A stretch of DNA of 64,000 nt from Laccaria trichodermophora (taxonomy: Eukaryota; Basidiomycota; Agaricomycetes; Agaricales; Hydnangiaceae), in assembly GCA_018417955.1 (NCBI GenBank), contig JACTVC010000003.1:248001-312000 (forward strand), given 5' to 3'. Numbering within the stretch: position 1 is the stretch's first letter; the number at the start of each line of letters is the position of its first letter. A program made the translations under genes and the position numbers. Of the stretch, positions 32,301-44,580 are shown one piece after another. Below the pieces are notes generated by a model. It was not told the origin of the DNA. It was given only the letters and a program-made list of their open reading frames with translations, and ran no database searches.

Positions 32301-34598
32301 CATCAGGAAAAACCCAAATTGCCAATTTTTACTAATTAGTTGCCATTAGTAGAGACCATTCTAATCAGTGCCAAAAAACACTTATTGCTAGTAATTAATG
32401 CTTCTGTAAGGTGGTTAGGCATCTTTAAGCATATTCTCATTATAGATTTGCTAATGGAGTACTTTTCAATACTTACTGGCTGCTTTTTGTGCACCAATTA
32501 GTTTTTTTTGCTATGTCAAGAATGACACAGGTGAAATTAGCCCACTTAAGCACAATCAAGAAATTCATAGATCTAGGACAGGATAGGATACAAAAATCTT
32601 TAGTTACTTATTCCAATCATGTACTCTTCTGCTCATCTCTATGAATAGACAAAATAATCACTGATTTATTGTGGAATCTGCATAAGTATCACAGATGCCA
32701 CTTGTACAACCACCGTTCTCACATGCCCATCCCCCGATGGATGTGGGGGTGAGGAGGGACAGTGTCGAAGCCATGGTCACCACCTGATCTGGGTAAGTGA
32801 ATGCAGGACAACGAGGATGATAGTAGGGGTACTTCCCCTGCACATGAGTCGTCGATGATGTGGCAGAGTCCAGGACAGAGGGAACATACTGCTCCAATCG
32901 TTCAGTCGACGTTGCATCGGATACTCTGGAGGGGGTTAGGGGGTTATATGAGAGGGCACGGGGGGGAGCATCTGGATATCGCCAATGAAAGATGAGTGCT
33001 GAGTGTCTGTGGTAATTGTGTTAAATCAGAGTGAGAGGGAAGGAGAAAGACACATACACTGCCAACAGCGACACATCACCTCATCATGTTCTCAACAGCA
33101 TGGCAGGTGTGACATGGATGGGTGAAGGGGTAGCAGAAACCTGGGGAGCGAAATGAGAGGGTAGCACGTTGGTTGGACACACCTCAATCCAAATGCCTTA
33201 GTTGATCACAAGTCCAATTTCCAGCCTTTCGAGTTCTGTGAATGTGTCAGAATCACATGAGGCACACACAGATGAGGACACATAGTCAAAGCATACCAAA
33301 TTTAATGTAACATTGAAAGGCTTCACAGAGACTGGAGCTCAGAGTGATGATGGGTGGCCATGGGCAGAAAGAAAGATGACATGTGTCTGTGTTTGTTTAC
33401 TTCACACAAAAGTTCAACATATGCCAAACAGTAACAAAGTGAGTATGTTGATTTGACACGTTGCTGCTTCCTTGTTCCCAACTCCCACCCATGACCTTTC
33501 ACTACACCTCTGCCTAACTCCCTGCACCTCTCTGTGCCTATGCCATTGAATCTCTTTCTCAACAAGGCCAGCCTTGTTTTTTTCTTCATAGCTATCGCTA
33601 CCTCTGGCCACTACACTGTCGCTCAACAGCGAGGTCGATCCTACCTCTGCTGTCCTCAACCTTTCACCATGGAGATGGAGGGGGAGCATATGTCCTGTGT
33701 GTGGGCAGGAGCTGAGGCGAAATGGGTTATCCAGCAAATCGACAATGACTTTACAAGGAGCAGGAGCGATTGAAGAGGAAGGGCGACATCGAGGTTAGTT
33801 GTGCTCTATGTTTACGTGCCGCATATACTCATCTGTGCTGTAAGCTTCTCGGTCAAACTGAGAGCGGGAAACTGACCTTTCAGAAACAGTTCTAGGACAT
33901 GTACAAGCCCACTTTGAGGGATCATACATGCAGATTTTGATTTCGGTAAGCGGCCATCTATCTCAACTTTGTTCACTCATCAAAACACTTTCTAGCTATA
34001 TATGAAACTCGGGACGACACCTTCGATGAAGACACCAAAGCGCAACCTACATCAACAAATGGTTCACAGTGTATCATACCCACAGAGGGTCCCAGAAATG
34101 GTATTGTGATTCAGCTTTCTTGTAATGAGTCATACTCTGCATGTCGCCATCAGCACCTTCATTTGATCTTCCATTTTCCTTGCCCTCCTCGCAACTGGGG
34201 TCATCATCCCCCCAAGTCATTGCCAGGTCAGGATGATCGTACATGTAATGAAGTGTAGGTACATTCATAGCCTACTTGTTTTGTATGTAGTAGCTTGATG
34301 AATATATATCATTGAATTCTTTGTTTTTACTGAGATACAATTATGATCTGAAGCATTCTTATTTCTCACTACATACCTGCTAATTGGAACTTACTCTCGA
34401 CTTACTCTTGCAAATGTGTGCTTGAACCTACTTATCTTGGCTTAAAAAGTAAAAATAAGCATGTCATAAGCACTCAATAAGTCAGAACCTGTTTAATTTT
34501 GGCTAATTGCACTAATCATACTTATGGTACTAATTTCGAGTTTTCTCTTGTCATTAACACAAATTACTATGAATTTGCAATTTGGGTTTTTCCTGATG
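32301..34598. mobile_element. Probable TIR element, 2.3 kb
   Basis: CATCAGGAAAAACCCAAATT at 32301 is inverted at 34577-34598. Similarity continues imperfectly for a few tens of bases (AATTAGT / TAATTTGTGTTAATGAC type). Flanks GCCAACA and GCCACAC resemble each other but are not an exact target duplication. The interior has open frames under 110 codons with no recognised domain. Confidence 0.45.
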
Positions 34599-35566
34599 GC
34601 CACACCAGACAATCGAGTCGAGTGGACGACTCAATCAACACTCAATAATACAACTTCACACACATCAAGTTGGAGTCTGCACTGGTCTGCACTTCATCAA
34701 TTAGATAGCATCTGTTCCTGACTCTCAGTTGGCCTGCTTAAGCTGGCTGAAGCGAGGAAGAGGAGTCTACATCATTCAAACACAAGTATACATAGATGTC
34801 ACTATAGTACCATAACAATAGAAATTGACAATTGTCCCAATAAGTCATAGGTCTACCCCAATGGGCCCAATACACATGGATGCCATGGATCCATACCTGG
34901 GACCCATGGATGTACCTAACATATGGTATTCATGTGTGGCCCAATGGGTATTCATCAGACCTCATTGCCATAATCAATGGTAAAAGGTTGGGCCACATGT
35001 GCTCAAAAGGACATGATTATTGCTATAATCAATGGTACCATAGGTACCCAAAGTATAATCTACTGATAGCCAAAAGTTGGGCCCATTTGCCCAGTGCACT
35101 TGTTGAAAGATCCAGATACATTCCTCCAGAAAGCTATTACGGAGACCTTGTAGAAGACACAGCCACAAGTATTAATCAACGGAAAGCGGGGACACAACTA
35201 TGGCACAACGTGATCCATCTCCCAATACTTTGTAGAAGATGCGGGTGCGAGTATTCATAAATGTAAGTCACAAACTACTGACCCGCATCCCTTCCATCCA
35301 ACAGATCCAAGCTTTTGTGATCTCCGAATACATTGTAGAAGACGCGGGGGGAAGTCTCAATCAACATTATACATCTCCGAATACTTTCTAGAAGGAACAG
35401 GTGCAAGTATTAATTAACGAAGAGACACGGCCACAAGTATTGAAAAATGTGATGGGTCTCTGGATACTTTGTAGAAGCCGCAGGCGCAAGTATTTATAAA
35501 TGTGATGGATCTCTGGATACTTCGTAGAAGCCACGGGCACAAGTATTCATAAATGTATGTAAAAAA

Positions 35567-36128
35567 CTAAGGCCCACCATCCATTCCATCCGACACCTTA
35601 AGTACAGCTCCTGAACTCACACCCTTGGATTGAAGTTGAACGGCCTTTTTCTTGAGGCTGATCATCATGTCCAACTGTTCAAGTTGGTCCTCTGCATGAG
35701 AGCGGACCTGCAGCAAAAAGTCCCGAGCCCTCACCGCTTCCTCGTATTCCCTATACAATACCTTATACGCCATTCTGGCGTATTCCAGAGGGTGAGTCAC
35801 TGCTGGCAAATCCGGTGCGACCTCATCAAAAAAGGTCCGATGGAGATTCGAGGAGGGCGAGGATAGAGGTACCCGCGTAGGACCATCAGAATCCCTGAGC
35901 GTCACGGAAGTTTTATTGATTTCGGAGTTTGCAATAGCGACCTTCAGGATGGCTTTTAGAAAGTTGTAAAAGGACGAAATGAGATACGTACATCTGTATC
36001 ATTTCTTGCCCGCTCCAGTCGCTCGTAGTTTTCCAACATGGAATTGATGCCTAGGTAGATTGGTCAACGAAATCAACGGTCATACGTGAACACCTACCCT
36101 TTGTTGCGGCGAACGTCCAGGACATCAT
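35567..36128 (-). CDS. Small coiled-coil protein, 154 aa, three exons (right copy)
   Basis: Mirror of the gene at 4099-4660. Minus-strand exons are 36098-36128, 35992-36050 and 35567-35941. Translation of the long exon is identical to the left copy. It is divergent from the zinc-cluster gene starting at 36469. Family not recognised. Confidence 0.65.
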
Positions 36129-36468
36129 GTCCGCGGAAGCATTCCCAGCCAAACGGACTATTGTTCTCCAGTCAGTTGACTAGTCAATAAACAAAAGGGT
36201 TGAACAGTGCGCACCAAGAGGGGATGTAGACGACATTTTATTGCTGAAGATGATTCGGAGGGTGGACAATGGAGTACTTTGTTCAAGACAATTTGGATGG
36301 TGGACAATGGAGTAATCGAGATGCGATCCTCCAGATTTGGCCGAAATTCATTGATGTCCGAAAATGGAAATGTTGACATAGAATATTTCCACCCCCACCA
36401 CCTCTCTCTTCTTTCCCATCACCCATCCACTCTGTTATCTATCCACCACGTTAGCGTCGACGGTCATT
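36129..36468. promoter_or_regulatory. Divergent promoter interval (right copy)
   Basis: Same 340-bp interval as 3759-4098, between the two divergently transcribed genes. It contains two copies of a GGTGGACAATGGAGTA segment (about 36259 and 36298). No TATA box identified. Confidence 0.45.
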
Positions 36469-38785
36469 ATGTCCACCCCACTCTCCATCTTCAACATCCT
36501 CTCCGATCTCACCAAGAAGCTTCCCACCCGTGAAAAAATCAACGAGATTTACCTGCGGATTCCCTCACTCATCGAATTGGCCCGCACTTGGTACAGGGAA
36601 TCATATGAAGGTGTGAACGAGCAGACAAGGGCAGCTCGGGAGGATTCCCTACGAAAGGTTGTGGTGAGTGTATTTCACTATCTAACATTACATGCAACTC
36701 AGAGAAAAATGTAGGGTTGGTACCTATGTTGCGTGCAAGTCCTGCAACACGATCCTGACTTTTCAGTAACGCCCGAGATGGAGCAGATTACCAACGAGGT
36801 CCTTGTAACGGAGCAGGGGGATTTTAATTGGGAAGTTCTCGAGGAGCCATCGCCCGAGCAGGAGCAAGAAGAGGAAGTTGAGGAGGATGACTTCAGTGAT
36901 CTATTAGGCGGCTGGGGAGTGAACGCGGATGGGCCAGCGGCCGCAGAGAAAAGCAAACAGAAGGAGGTTGTGGAGGAAGTTCCGAAAAAGCAGAGTAGAG
37001 GGCACAAGCGTAAGGCAGATGCAGGGGATGATGGAGACATGGAGGCTGAGGTTGTGGAAGTACCAGGGCCGAAGGAGCAGAGGAAGAAGGTGAAGGTGCA
37101 GGGAGAGAACAAGGATGTCGAGATGGACAACCCCAATTACGACTTTGGGACAATGGGAGTTATGGCCACTGAACCCACCCCCCGCCATCGCACTCCTTGC
37201 AAGCAGTGCGAGATCGCCAACTTGGATTGTGTTGTCGCAATAGGTCTCAAAGGCAACGTGTGCGTCAAGTGCCGTTCAAGGAAGATCGGCTGTAGCTTTG
37301 TCAACACCCCCAGTGCGTCTGGCAATCGACTTACCTCCAATCCGATGCCCAAGAAGACGACGTCGAAAAAACCCCGTGAACTGACTCCCCCCATCGTCCT
37401 CGTCACTGCTCCGCCAAAGCAAAGTGCGAAGCCAGCAGGCAAAGAAATCGAGGCCAAAGATGCGCGCCCTCGTCCTCGCGCCACCAAACCACCTGCGAAG
37501 ACTGAGGCTGTCACCCAGAGTGGGGGCTCTCGACTACCCCCCGCCAAGGACGATGCCCGCAGTCTCATTCATCCAGAGAAGACAATGGTATATGCGAATT
37601 CGCACTACACGGGACCGAACCAAATCCCTGAGAAGTCCGTAGCGGAGGTAATCGTCCCAGAGTCTGCACAGGAACCAAAGGTGGCTATTCGGGTGACGCG
37701 GGCCTCAAGTCGCCAGATGTCCGAACCTGAGGTTAGCATCACAAAGGGGAGGGTAAGGGATGGGAGTGTACGACCAGGCCACGACGGTGAAACAGCCAGT
37801 AAGTCCTTCTATTTCTCTACGGAAATACAGAGTGACTTAACGTCCCCCAGGGGCTACATTTGCAGAGCTTAGGGAAGACTCCCATACGCCCATCGACCTC
37901 CAGGATCCATTCACCCATCGTCTCGACAGCATCTCGACATCCGTCCGCCAGCAAGGCGTTGATCTGGGCAAAATGTCCAATAAGGTCTGTGAGACGTCTG
38001 CCTGAGTCGAGGCCATGTCTGCCATCGCGATCCGGCAGAAGGACCAGGAGATGGAAGAGTTGAAGAAGGAACTCGAGATGCAGAGGTCGATGTTGGCGGA
38101 CCTTGAGGAGAGTCAAAAGGTCTTGATGGAATCGTTCAGCGCACGCGCCCCGAGTGAGGATCCCGTCTCTTCGCAGGTGCTGGACGAACTCCGTGCAAAG
38201 GTTGAAGGAATGGTAACCCAGCAGCAGATGAGGTCCTTGTCCGAGGGCCTGAAAACCCGGATTCAGAACTTTATCCAGGGGGTGAACGACAACCTTCGCC
38301 TAAACGACACGGATGGAATCTCGAGGTTACCGGACGAACTGGATAGCCTGGGTGGGAGGGTCACTGGGATCGAAGAAGACATTCGAAACGTATGCCATGG
38401 AAAGGAGTTCATTGAGGAAAGATTGGGGAAGCTAGAGGGGCTCTGCCTCAACGTGATGACCAATGAGTTCTTAAGGCACCCGGATGATGGTTTGGACAAG
38501 CGGATGAGAGTTGAACGGGCGGTGGGATGGGACAGGGTAGTCGACGACAACGCGGTTCGGAAGGAGGTGCAGAGGGCTAAGGACGTGAAAGGGGGTTTGA
38601 GCGAAGTCCACGGGTCCGTGGGTGCTACAGACCTGACTACCATCTCCCTGGGCGACGTCCATCCACGGCCATCGACTCCTTCCAATGACGCTCTGCACGG
38701 CCTAGTCCCCTCCATCGATGACGGACGTTACATTTTCAATGCAGTTGATGGCTCTCCAGTTGACTGGGCCAAGACGTTGGATTAG
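36469..38785 (+). pseudogene. Zn(II)2Cys6-like / coiled-coil protein with one in-frame TGA (right copy)
   Basis: Exons 36469-36663, 36715-37798 and 37851-38785 give 738 codons with consistent phases (0, then 1). One in-frame TGA (38003-38005) separates a 511-codon part from the last 260. Order: N-terminal helical region (1-65), acidic segment with a D/E run (about 110-125), basic K-R-K stretch (about 160), six-cysteine cluster CX2CX6CX10CX2CX6C at about 227-258 (the spacing of fungal Zn(II)2Cys6 DNA-binding domains), Pro/Lys-rich linker, then a long coiled coil from about 484 to 570 and further helices. Cluster plus coiled coil is the usual transcription-factor layout, although here the cluster is central. 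Both copies carry the TGA, which could be a CGA change or a read-through codon. Confidence 0.78.
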
Positions 38786-38890
38786 TTGTACAGTGTCTAC
38801 GGCCCTCCTATGATTTTTTTTGGACATACACATAGTTATCGCAGCTAGATTTTGAAATACAATTTTTCTTGAGCAGATGGTTACAATGCA

Positions 38891-38945
38891 TTCCCTCCAG
38901 ATGCTGGAGGGAATTAAATGTTAATCACCCTCGGTGATTAACATT
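38891..38945. terminator. Two tandem hairpins between convergent genes (right copy)
   Basis: Same 10-bp and 13-bp perfect stems as at 1282-1336, lying between the ends of the zinc-cluster gene (38785) and the 482-aa gene (39156). Confidence 0.45.
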
Positions 38946-39155
38946 CCTGAAAAGGTCCAGGCAGCCGAAACAAAACGGTCCGCAGCCGTGGGGAAACGAT
39001 CCAGCTACTCCAGCTGTCTACATAGTTATTGCAAAGATTCCATTCAGATTATATTGTCAAGTACTAACAGACTGCTAAAGCTCCAATGTATTTAGACAAA
39101 TGAAAGTCAAGTTCCAGTAAGTAAAAGGTCTGACGTTGGGCTGGACTATTTGTGT

Positions 39156-40604
39156 TTACCCGTGCTTTGCCTTCAATCTAGTTAAGGGGATGGACAGACC
39201 AGGGGCATTGGTACAGGCGCTGCTCCTGGTTGGCTTGGCAGGGGTTGGTTTCACAGCAGTCCAGGCCCTCTTTGCAGGTGGGCCATCTTTCATCTGGATG
39301 TCCTGACCCTCTGGATTGTCTGATGGTTCCGTTACACGTTTTGGAACCTGTTCAACGCGTGCATTTTGGATCATTGAATTATTCAGGAGTGAATGATTCA
39401 ACGCCAGAGTCTCCTTGTCTGCCAGCGTGGGGGTAGCCCCTTCAGGTGTTCTTTCTCCCGGATTGGTGGAACCAGCTGCAGTCGTTCTTTCAACCAGCAT
39501 GAGGTCAGGCATTTTCTCTGCGACCTTGGCAAAGACGGGCTCAATCGTCTTCGGAGAATCGTTCCCACCTGCGGGTGGTAACGGGTCTGCGACGTCCCTG
39601 TTCATTGCCACTGAGGGGGGGGTGTATAATGCAGCCCCAGCCAGTACACCATTTGTCTCAGCACTGAACCAACATTGAAACACACGGAATTGTGCAATAG
39701 CTTGCTCCTCGGACCAATCGACGCAGTCGAGGGGAAGATGAGCCGCAAACCTGTTCCACAAAGCCTTGTCAGCGGTGGCTAAACTGTGGGGTGCGGGGAG
39801 GGTCTGGACAGTGGTTGGGCCAATGGCAGGCGCTGGTAGGGTATAGGCCGTGGTTGTGGAGTGTGCTCCATCAGTTGTACCTACCACAGCAGTTCCAGCC
39901 GCCCGCGGGCCCTTCGTAGTAGTGGTTCCACCCACCCACAGGCCTTTCATGCCCATCCCACCAGATCCCATGCCACGTCCGGCTGTACGGTCTAAGCTAT
40001 TTGGAAGAGGGAGGTCATCATCAGAAAAGACCAAGTCATCTATCGCCAGAAGATTGAATTCTTCTCCGGAATCGTCGACCATCTCTGTGGACTTCTTTCC
40101 TTTTTTTCCCTTTCTGTTGACTTTACCCTTGCCCTTTTGTCCCTTGACCTTTTGGTTCAATGGATCATCAACTTCCTCGTCACTTCTGAGTTCCCCTTCA
40201 TTCGATCTACGGACTTGTCGTTTCAAGTTCCCCTTTGCTCTGGATCTATGGGTCGGCTTTTGCATATTTGTCCGGACGTCTGGAGCCTTTGCCAGGACGT
40301 GTTCAGTACCCTGGATGACAAGCCGAAAGCGAAACACAGTCTGCCCGGCATGCTGTCGTTGAATCCAAAAGTTTAACAGCGTCTTCACCTTCTGAATGGC
40401 GAGGTGCGACGGTTCCGCATCAAGCATAATCGCAACCTGGGCTCCAGCAGACTTCTTTGACCTATATTCCGGAAGATATTTTTCTAGGATCTCCGTCTGC
40501 CAGTCTTCCCAGATATGGGCTGGGGGTGCGACGTGTTCCACTGTTTTCGGGGGAGGCATTTCATCCCCGGAGGGCACAGGGATATCTAGCGAGTTGTTGT
40601 TCAT
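39156..40604 (-). CDS. Hypothetical protein, 482 aa, complete
   Basis: Single-exon ORF of 482 residues starting at an ATG at 40604. Residues about 28-95 contain an aromatic/charged helical segment (W-E-D-W-Q-T-E-I-L-E-K-Y-L) and a later W-I-Q-R-Q helix. This is reminiscent of helix-turn-helix or homeodomain-like folds, but I cannot assign it. Residues about 120-175 are basic (K-G-K repeats), then an acidic patch and a low-complexity Pro/Thr/Ala region to the end. It converges with the zinc-cluster gene. The cassette of three genes is conserved in both arms, so they probably belong to one mobile or duplicated unit. Confidence 0.7.
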   Translation of the reverse strand: MNNNSLDIPVPSGDEMPPPKTVEHVAPPAHIWEDWQTEILEKYLPEYRSKKSAGAQVAIMLDAEPSHLAIQKVKTLLNFWIQRQHAGQTVFRFRLVIQGTEHVLAKAPDVRTNMQKPTHRSRAKGNLKRQVRRSNEGELRSDEEVDDPLNQKVKGQKGKGKVNRKGKKGKKSTEMVDDSGEEFNLLAIDDLVFSDDDLPLPNSLDRTAGRGMGSGGMGMKGLWVGGTTTTKGPRAAGTAVVGTTDGAHSTTTAYTLPAPAIGPTTVQTLPAPHSLATADKALWNRFAAHLPLDCVDWSEEQAIAQFRVFQCWFSAETNGVLAGAALYTPPSVAMNRDVADPLPPAGGNDSPKTIEPVFAKVAEKMPDLMLVERTTAAGSTNPGERTPEGATPTLADKETLALNHSLLNNSMIQNARVEQVPKRVTEPSDNPEGQDIQMKDGPPAKRAWTAVKPTPAKPTRSSACTNAPGLSIPLTRLKAKHG

Positions 40605-40933
40605 TCTTTAGAAGCTCGTGAGATGGAGTTGTAAATGTATTCTTGAATTGTTTTTTTTTCTTCGCTGAATTCGGCAGAGAAATGTTAGACTTCGGGATGC
40701 TAAACAAACAAAGGCCTGATTACCATATTTGACAAGTTTTCTGCCTTTTTTGGCAAGCCCACCAGAGATTGGCGAGCTAAAAATAGAATGCTCACTCTTT
40801 TCTGCTAGTCTGCATTATACTACGGTTGGCGGGCATGCTATCAGTGGTGACAAAATCAGAGCCTTCACCTGACCCTATTTAATCTACTTGGGAGAAATGC
40901 AGCAAAGGAAGACTTGTCCATTGATTGATAAAC
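40605..40933. other. Interval between the 482-aa gene and the KDZ gene
   Basis: These 330 bp hold the divergent 5' flanks of both genes and a poly-T run (about 40650). The outer boundary of the right arm must be here or further left. No terminal inverted repeat seen. Confidence 0.35.
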
Positions 40934-42269
40934 ATGAGGTTCACCATGAGGCAAAACGTCTCCTTCAAAGTTCCACAACAACACCACGGATTAGAGATGA
41001 GTACCTGGAGAACAAAGGTCATAGGCTCTCTGAAACACACCCGTTATACTCAAGGTCCCCATGGAAATGTCAAAGTGAAGACAGTTTTTCCAACAGACCC
41101 AACGTCCTCTCAATGCATTTCCACCCCATCTCAATTCCCCCAAAAAAACTCTGTTTCTTTACCCTAAGTTGACCAGGATGACTGCTCAATGGGAACAAAT
41201 GAAGAAATTATGTTCATGAACGTGAGCAATCCGGAGATAAATGGATCCAAGGTAGGTACCTTGACTTAGTCATGTCAACAGATTTTTTACAATTGACAGT
41301 CATCCAACGATTATTTACGTGAGTGGGGAAATTGTCGCCGGTTGTATCTTGATGAATTACTTGAACGAGAGGCTCCGGCACCCTCTAATATCTGTGCTAC
41401 GTGCGGGGTAAGGGAGGGAACGTGGAAATGCCAGGATTGTCTGGGAAATACATCCGAATGCACAGATTGCTGCAGAATCTCACATCGTCGACATCCGTTT
41501 CACAGGGTGAAAAGCTGGACTGGTTCATATTTCTCATCATCTTGGTTATGGAAAGTGGGTACTGTCGTACACTTGGGACACAACGGCTCGCCTTGTCTGG
41601 GGATGAAATGGGATTCTTCGGATAATGAGGGATTAGACCCAGATATTTATCTGGATCAGGGTGGATGTCCATTAGATTCCGCGGATATGGACCCGGATGA
41701 CATTGACATTGACATTGATATCGAGGATCTCACGGATGCCAGGGAAAGTCTCCAGGATGACAATGAGATCCCCGATCCACCTGTATCTTATCTGAACGCA
41801 GGGCATTCAGTAGATACGCTATGGAACCAGAACAATAGAAATTGACAATTGTCCCAATAAGTCATAGGGCTACCCCAATGGGCCCAATTACAAAAGACAT
41901 TATGATACTATACATTGGCCCAACAACATGACAATATGTATATTTGATTGTTGGGCCCAACGACAGTGCCACAGTCCAAGCTAAGGGTTTATAGATTGGC
42001 CACATGGCTTAAATGGGGGTAATTTTGGCTGTTGATATATGACGGTATTAAGGTACCATTGATAGTTGGGCCCAATGAAGGGAAATTGTTAAGGGAGATG
42101 GTTGGGCCCAATGGCCCAATTATTAAGCTACGGTTGATGGTTGGGCCTAATGTAAGGTATTTGTTAAGGGAACAGGTTGGGCCCAATGGTAAAATTTCAA
42201 TGCTATGGCTTGTAAGTTGGGCCCATGCCATGATATAAGCTATAGTTCATAGGTTAGCCCAATGATTAT

Positions 42270-43470
42270 TTGAATTTTGCGGGTGTGGGCTTTGGTCCGG
42301 TAAACCTGCGGGTCCGCTCCTGTTCCATTGGACCCACGGCCACACAATTGTGCAATTACACCCTCGGGTTGGCTATTGTGCAGTTACCCCCACAGGGTAG
42401 CTCATGTTCCATTACCCCTGCGGATCAACAATTGATCCATTACACCCTCAGGCTGGCTGTTGTTCATTACCCCCACGGGGCAGCTCTTGTTCTGTTAGCC
42501 CCATGGGTTGCCACACAGGCAAGATTATGTTCTGTTACCCCACGGGTCAACAATAGGTCCATTACACCCGCGGTATCTTATTCCGTTACACCCACGATGT
42601 CCAGCTCTTGTTCCCTTAGACCTGCGGAACCTTCTTCCGTTTGGCCCGCGGGTTTCCAATTACAGCCACAGACCATTTGTGGCTCCCTGGCGGGTCTCCG
42701 ATTACACCCACAGATTACCTGCTGCTCCGTTACACCTGTGGCCACCCACGGACCACCTGCTGCTCCTTGACCAATTGGCCCTCTTCCATCAGCCCCCCAT
42801 CCGTGGGCCACATTTGCAGCTGGCCTGCAAAATGGACCAACAATTGTGCCTTTACATTCACAGACCATTATTCCGTTACACCTGTGGACCAGCAATTGTG
42901 CTGTTACATCCACGGACGAGCTCTTGTTCCATTACACCCGTGGGCTGCACTCTCATCCATGGACCTGCTCTTGTTCTGTTACCCCCGCGGACCAACAATT
43001 TTTTTATCTGTGGACCGGCAGATTACCTACCGCTCCATTACATCTGCAGACATTCCCGGACCACCTGCTGGTCTTTGAACAATAGGCCCTCTTCCATCAG
43101 CCCCCCACCCGTGGGTCACGTTTGCAGCTGGCCTGCAAAATGGACCAACAATTGTGCCTTTACATTCACAGACCGTTATTCCGTTACACCCGTGGACCAG
43201 CAATTGTGCCGTTACATCCACGGACGAGCTGTTGTTCCATTACACCCGTGGGCTGCGCTCTCATCCGTGGACCTGCTCTTGTTCTGTTACCCCTGTGGAC
43301 CAGCAATTCTTTTATCTGCAGACCGACGGATTACCTACCACTCCGTTTCTGCGGACACCCATTGTTGCTATTGGACCCATGGGCCAACAGGTCTTCTGTG
43401 GCACCCATGGGCCACACCATTTGTTAAGCCCATTGGTCTGTTACATCCGCGGGCCACCAGCTAGAGCTCC
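42270..43470. repeat. Degenerate repeats with a 307-bp period inside the nested element
   Basis: Short units of the type CCGTTACACCCGCGGACCAG recur throughout. A longer segment starting CCCTCTTCCATCAGCCCCCC occurs at about 42779 and 43086, a spacing of 307 bp. Long open frames (for example 42508-43464) arise from the repeats. A related tract is at 53740-54240 on the opposite strand. Confidence 0.75.
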
Positions 43471-43479
43471 ACAAACGTG

Positions 43480-44580
43480 AACCTCTGGATTTGTATTTAA
43501 CATGCTGAATGTCATTGCCCCAAAAATGCAGCCAAAAGAATGTCCGGATTTGTGATTAACTTGGTGAACGTCACTGATCTGAAAATGCGGCTGAAAAAAC
43601 ATCCGGATTTGTATTAGTGCAACAATGTCCGAAGTTTCGGATGTAATTTTGACATGGACCAGACAACCCCCCGTGGAATGCTCTGAAGTCCGAAATTTTT
43701 TAAGTTACTTCCATCTGGATATAATAATCCCCATAGACTGCACCAATGTCCGAAATTTTGGATGTAATTTTGACAGGGGCCAGACAACCCCCATGGAATG
43801 CTCCAATGTCTGAAATTTATACTTCAAGTACCCGAAAATGCAGTCACAAAAACATCCGGATTTGTATTTAACATGCTGAATGTCATTACCCTGAAAATGT
43901 GGCTGAAAAAATGTCCGGAGTTGTATTTGACTTGGTCAATGTCACTGCTCCGAAAATGCGGCCGAAAAAACATCCGGATCTGTATTTAACATGCTGAATG
44001 TCATTGCCCCGAAAATACGGCCGAAAAAATGTCCGGATTTGTGATTGACTTGGTGAATGTCACTGATCCGAAAATGCGGCCGAAAAAACATCCGGATTTG
44101 TATTAGTGCAACAATGTCCGAAGTTTCGGATGTAATTTTGACATGGACCAGGCAACCCCCCGCGGAATGCTCTGAAGTCCGAAATTTTTTAAGTTACTTC
44201 CATCCAGATATAATGATCCACATAGACTGCACCAATGTCCGAAATTTCGGATGTAATTTTGACAAGGCCAGACAACCCCCATAGAATGCTCCAATGTCCG
44301 AAATTTAGTACTTCAAGTACCCGAAAATGCAGCCAAAAAAACATCCGGATCTGTATTTAACATGCTGAATGTCATTGCCCCGAAAATATGGCCGAAAAAA
44401 TGTCCAGATTTGTGATTAACTTGGTGACCATCACTGATCCGAAAATTCGGCCGAAAAAACATCCGGATTTGTATTAGTGCAACAATGGCCAAAATTTCGG
44501 ATGTAATTTTGACATGGACCAGACAACCCCCCATGGAATACGTTGATGTCTGAAATTCTAGTTTGTAGTGTCTGCTTTTT
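43480..44580. repeat. Tandem repeats of CCGAAA / AACATCCGGAT type
   Basis: Units starting GCAACAATGTCCGAAGTTTC appear at about 43618 and 44106, with a diverged copy at about 44478 (spacings 488 and 372 bp). Within each, AAAAAACATCCGGATTTGTA and variants alternate. The pattern is continued in reverse orientation at 45464-46160. Confidence 0.75.

Larger units (their letters stand above)
34781..40226. repeat. Right arm of the large inverted duplication, with transposon-like inner terminus
   Basis: This mirrors 1-4696 and 19722-20475 without the retrotransposon, and homology may extend beyond 40226 (its mate is outside the window). The inner end at 34781 reads CACAAGTATACATAGATGTC, and shares about 300 bp of related sequence with the right end of the element at 46455. 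Subterminal roughly 65-bp repeats lie at 35140-35534. I could not find a matching second terminus after 40604, so the outer boundary is unknown. Confidence 0.9.

Noticed and set aside
42508..43464. 318-codon open frame in the nested element
   Set aside because: Made of short repeat units; His/Thr/Cys/Pro-rich translation with no fold; other phases are also open.
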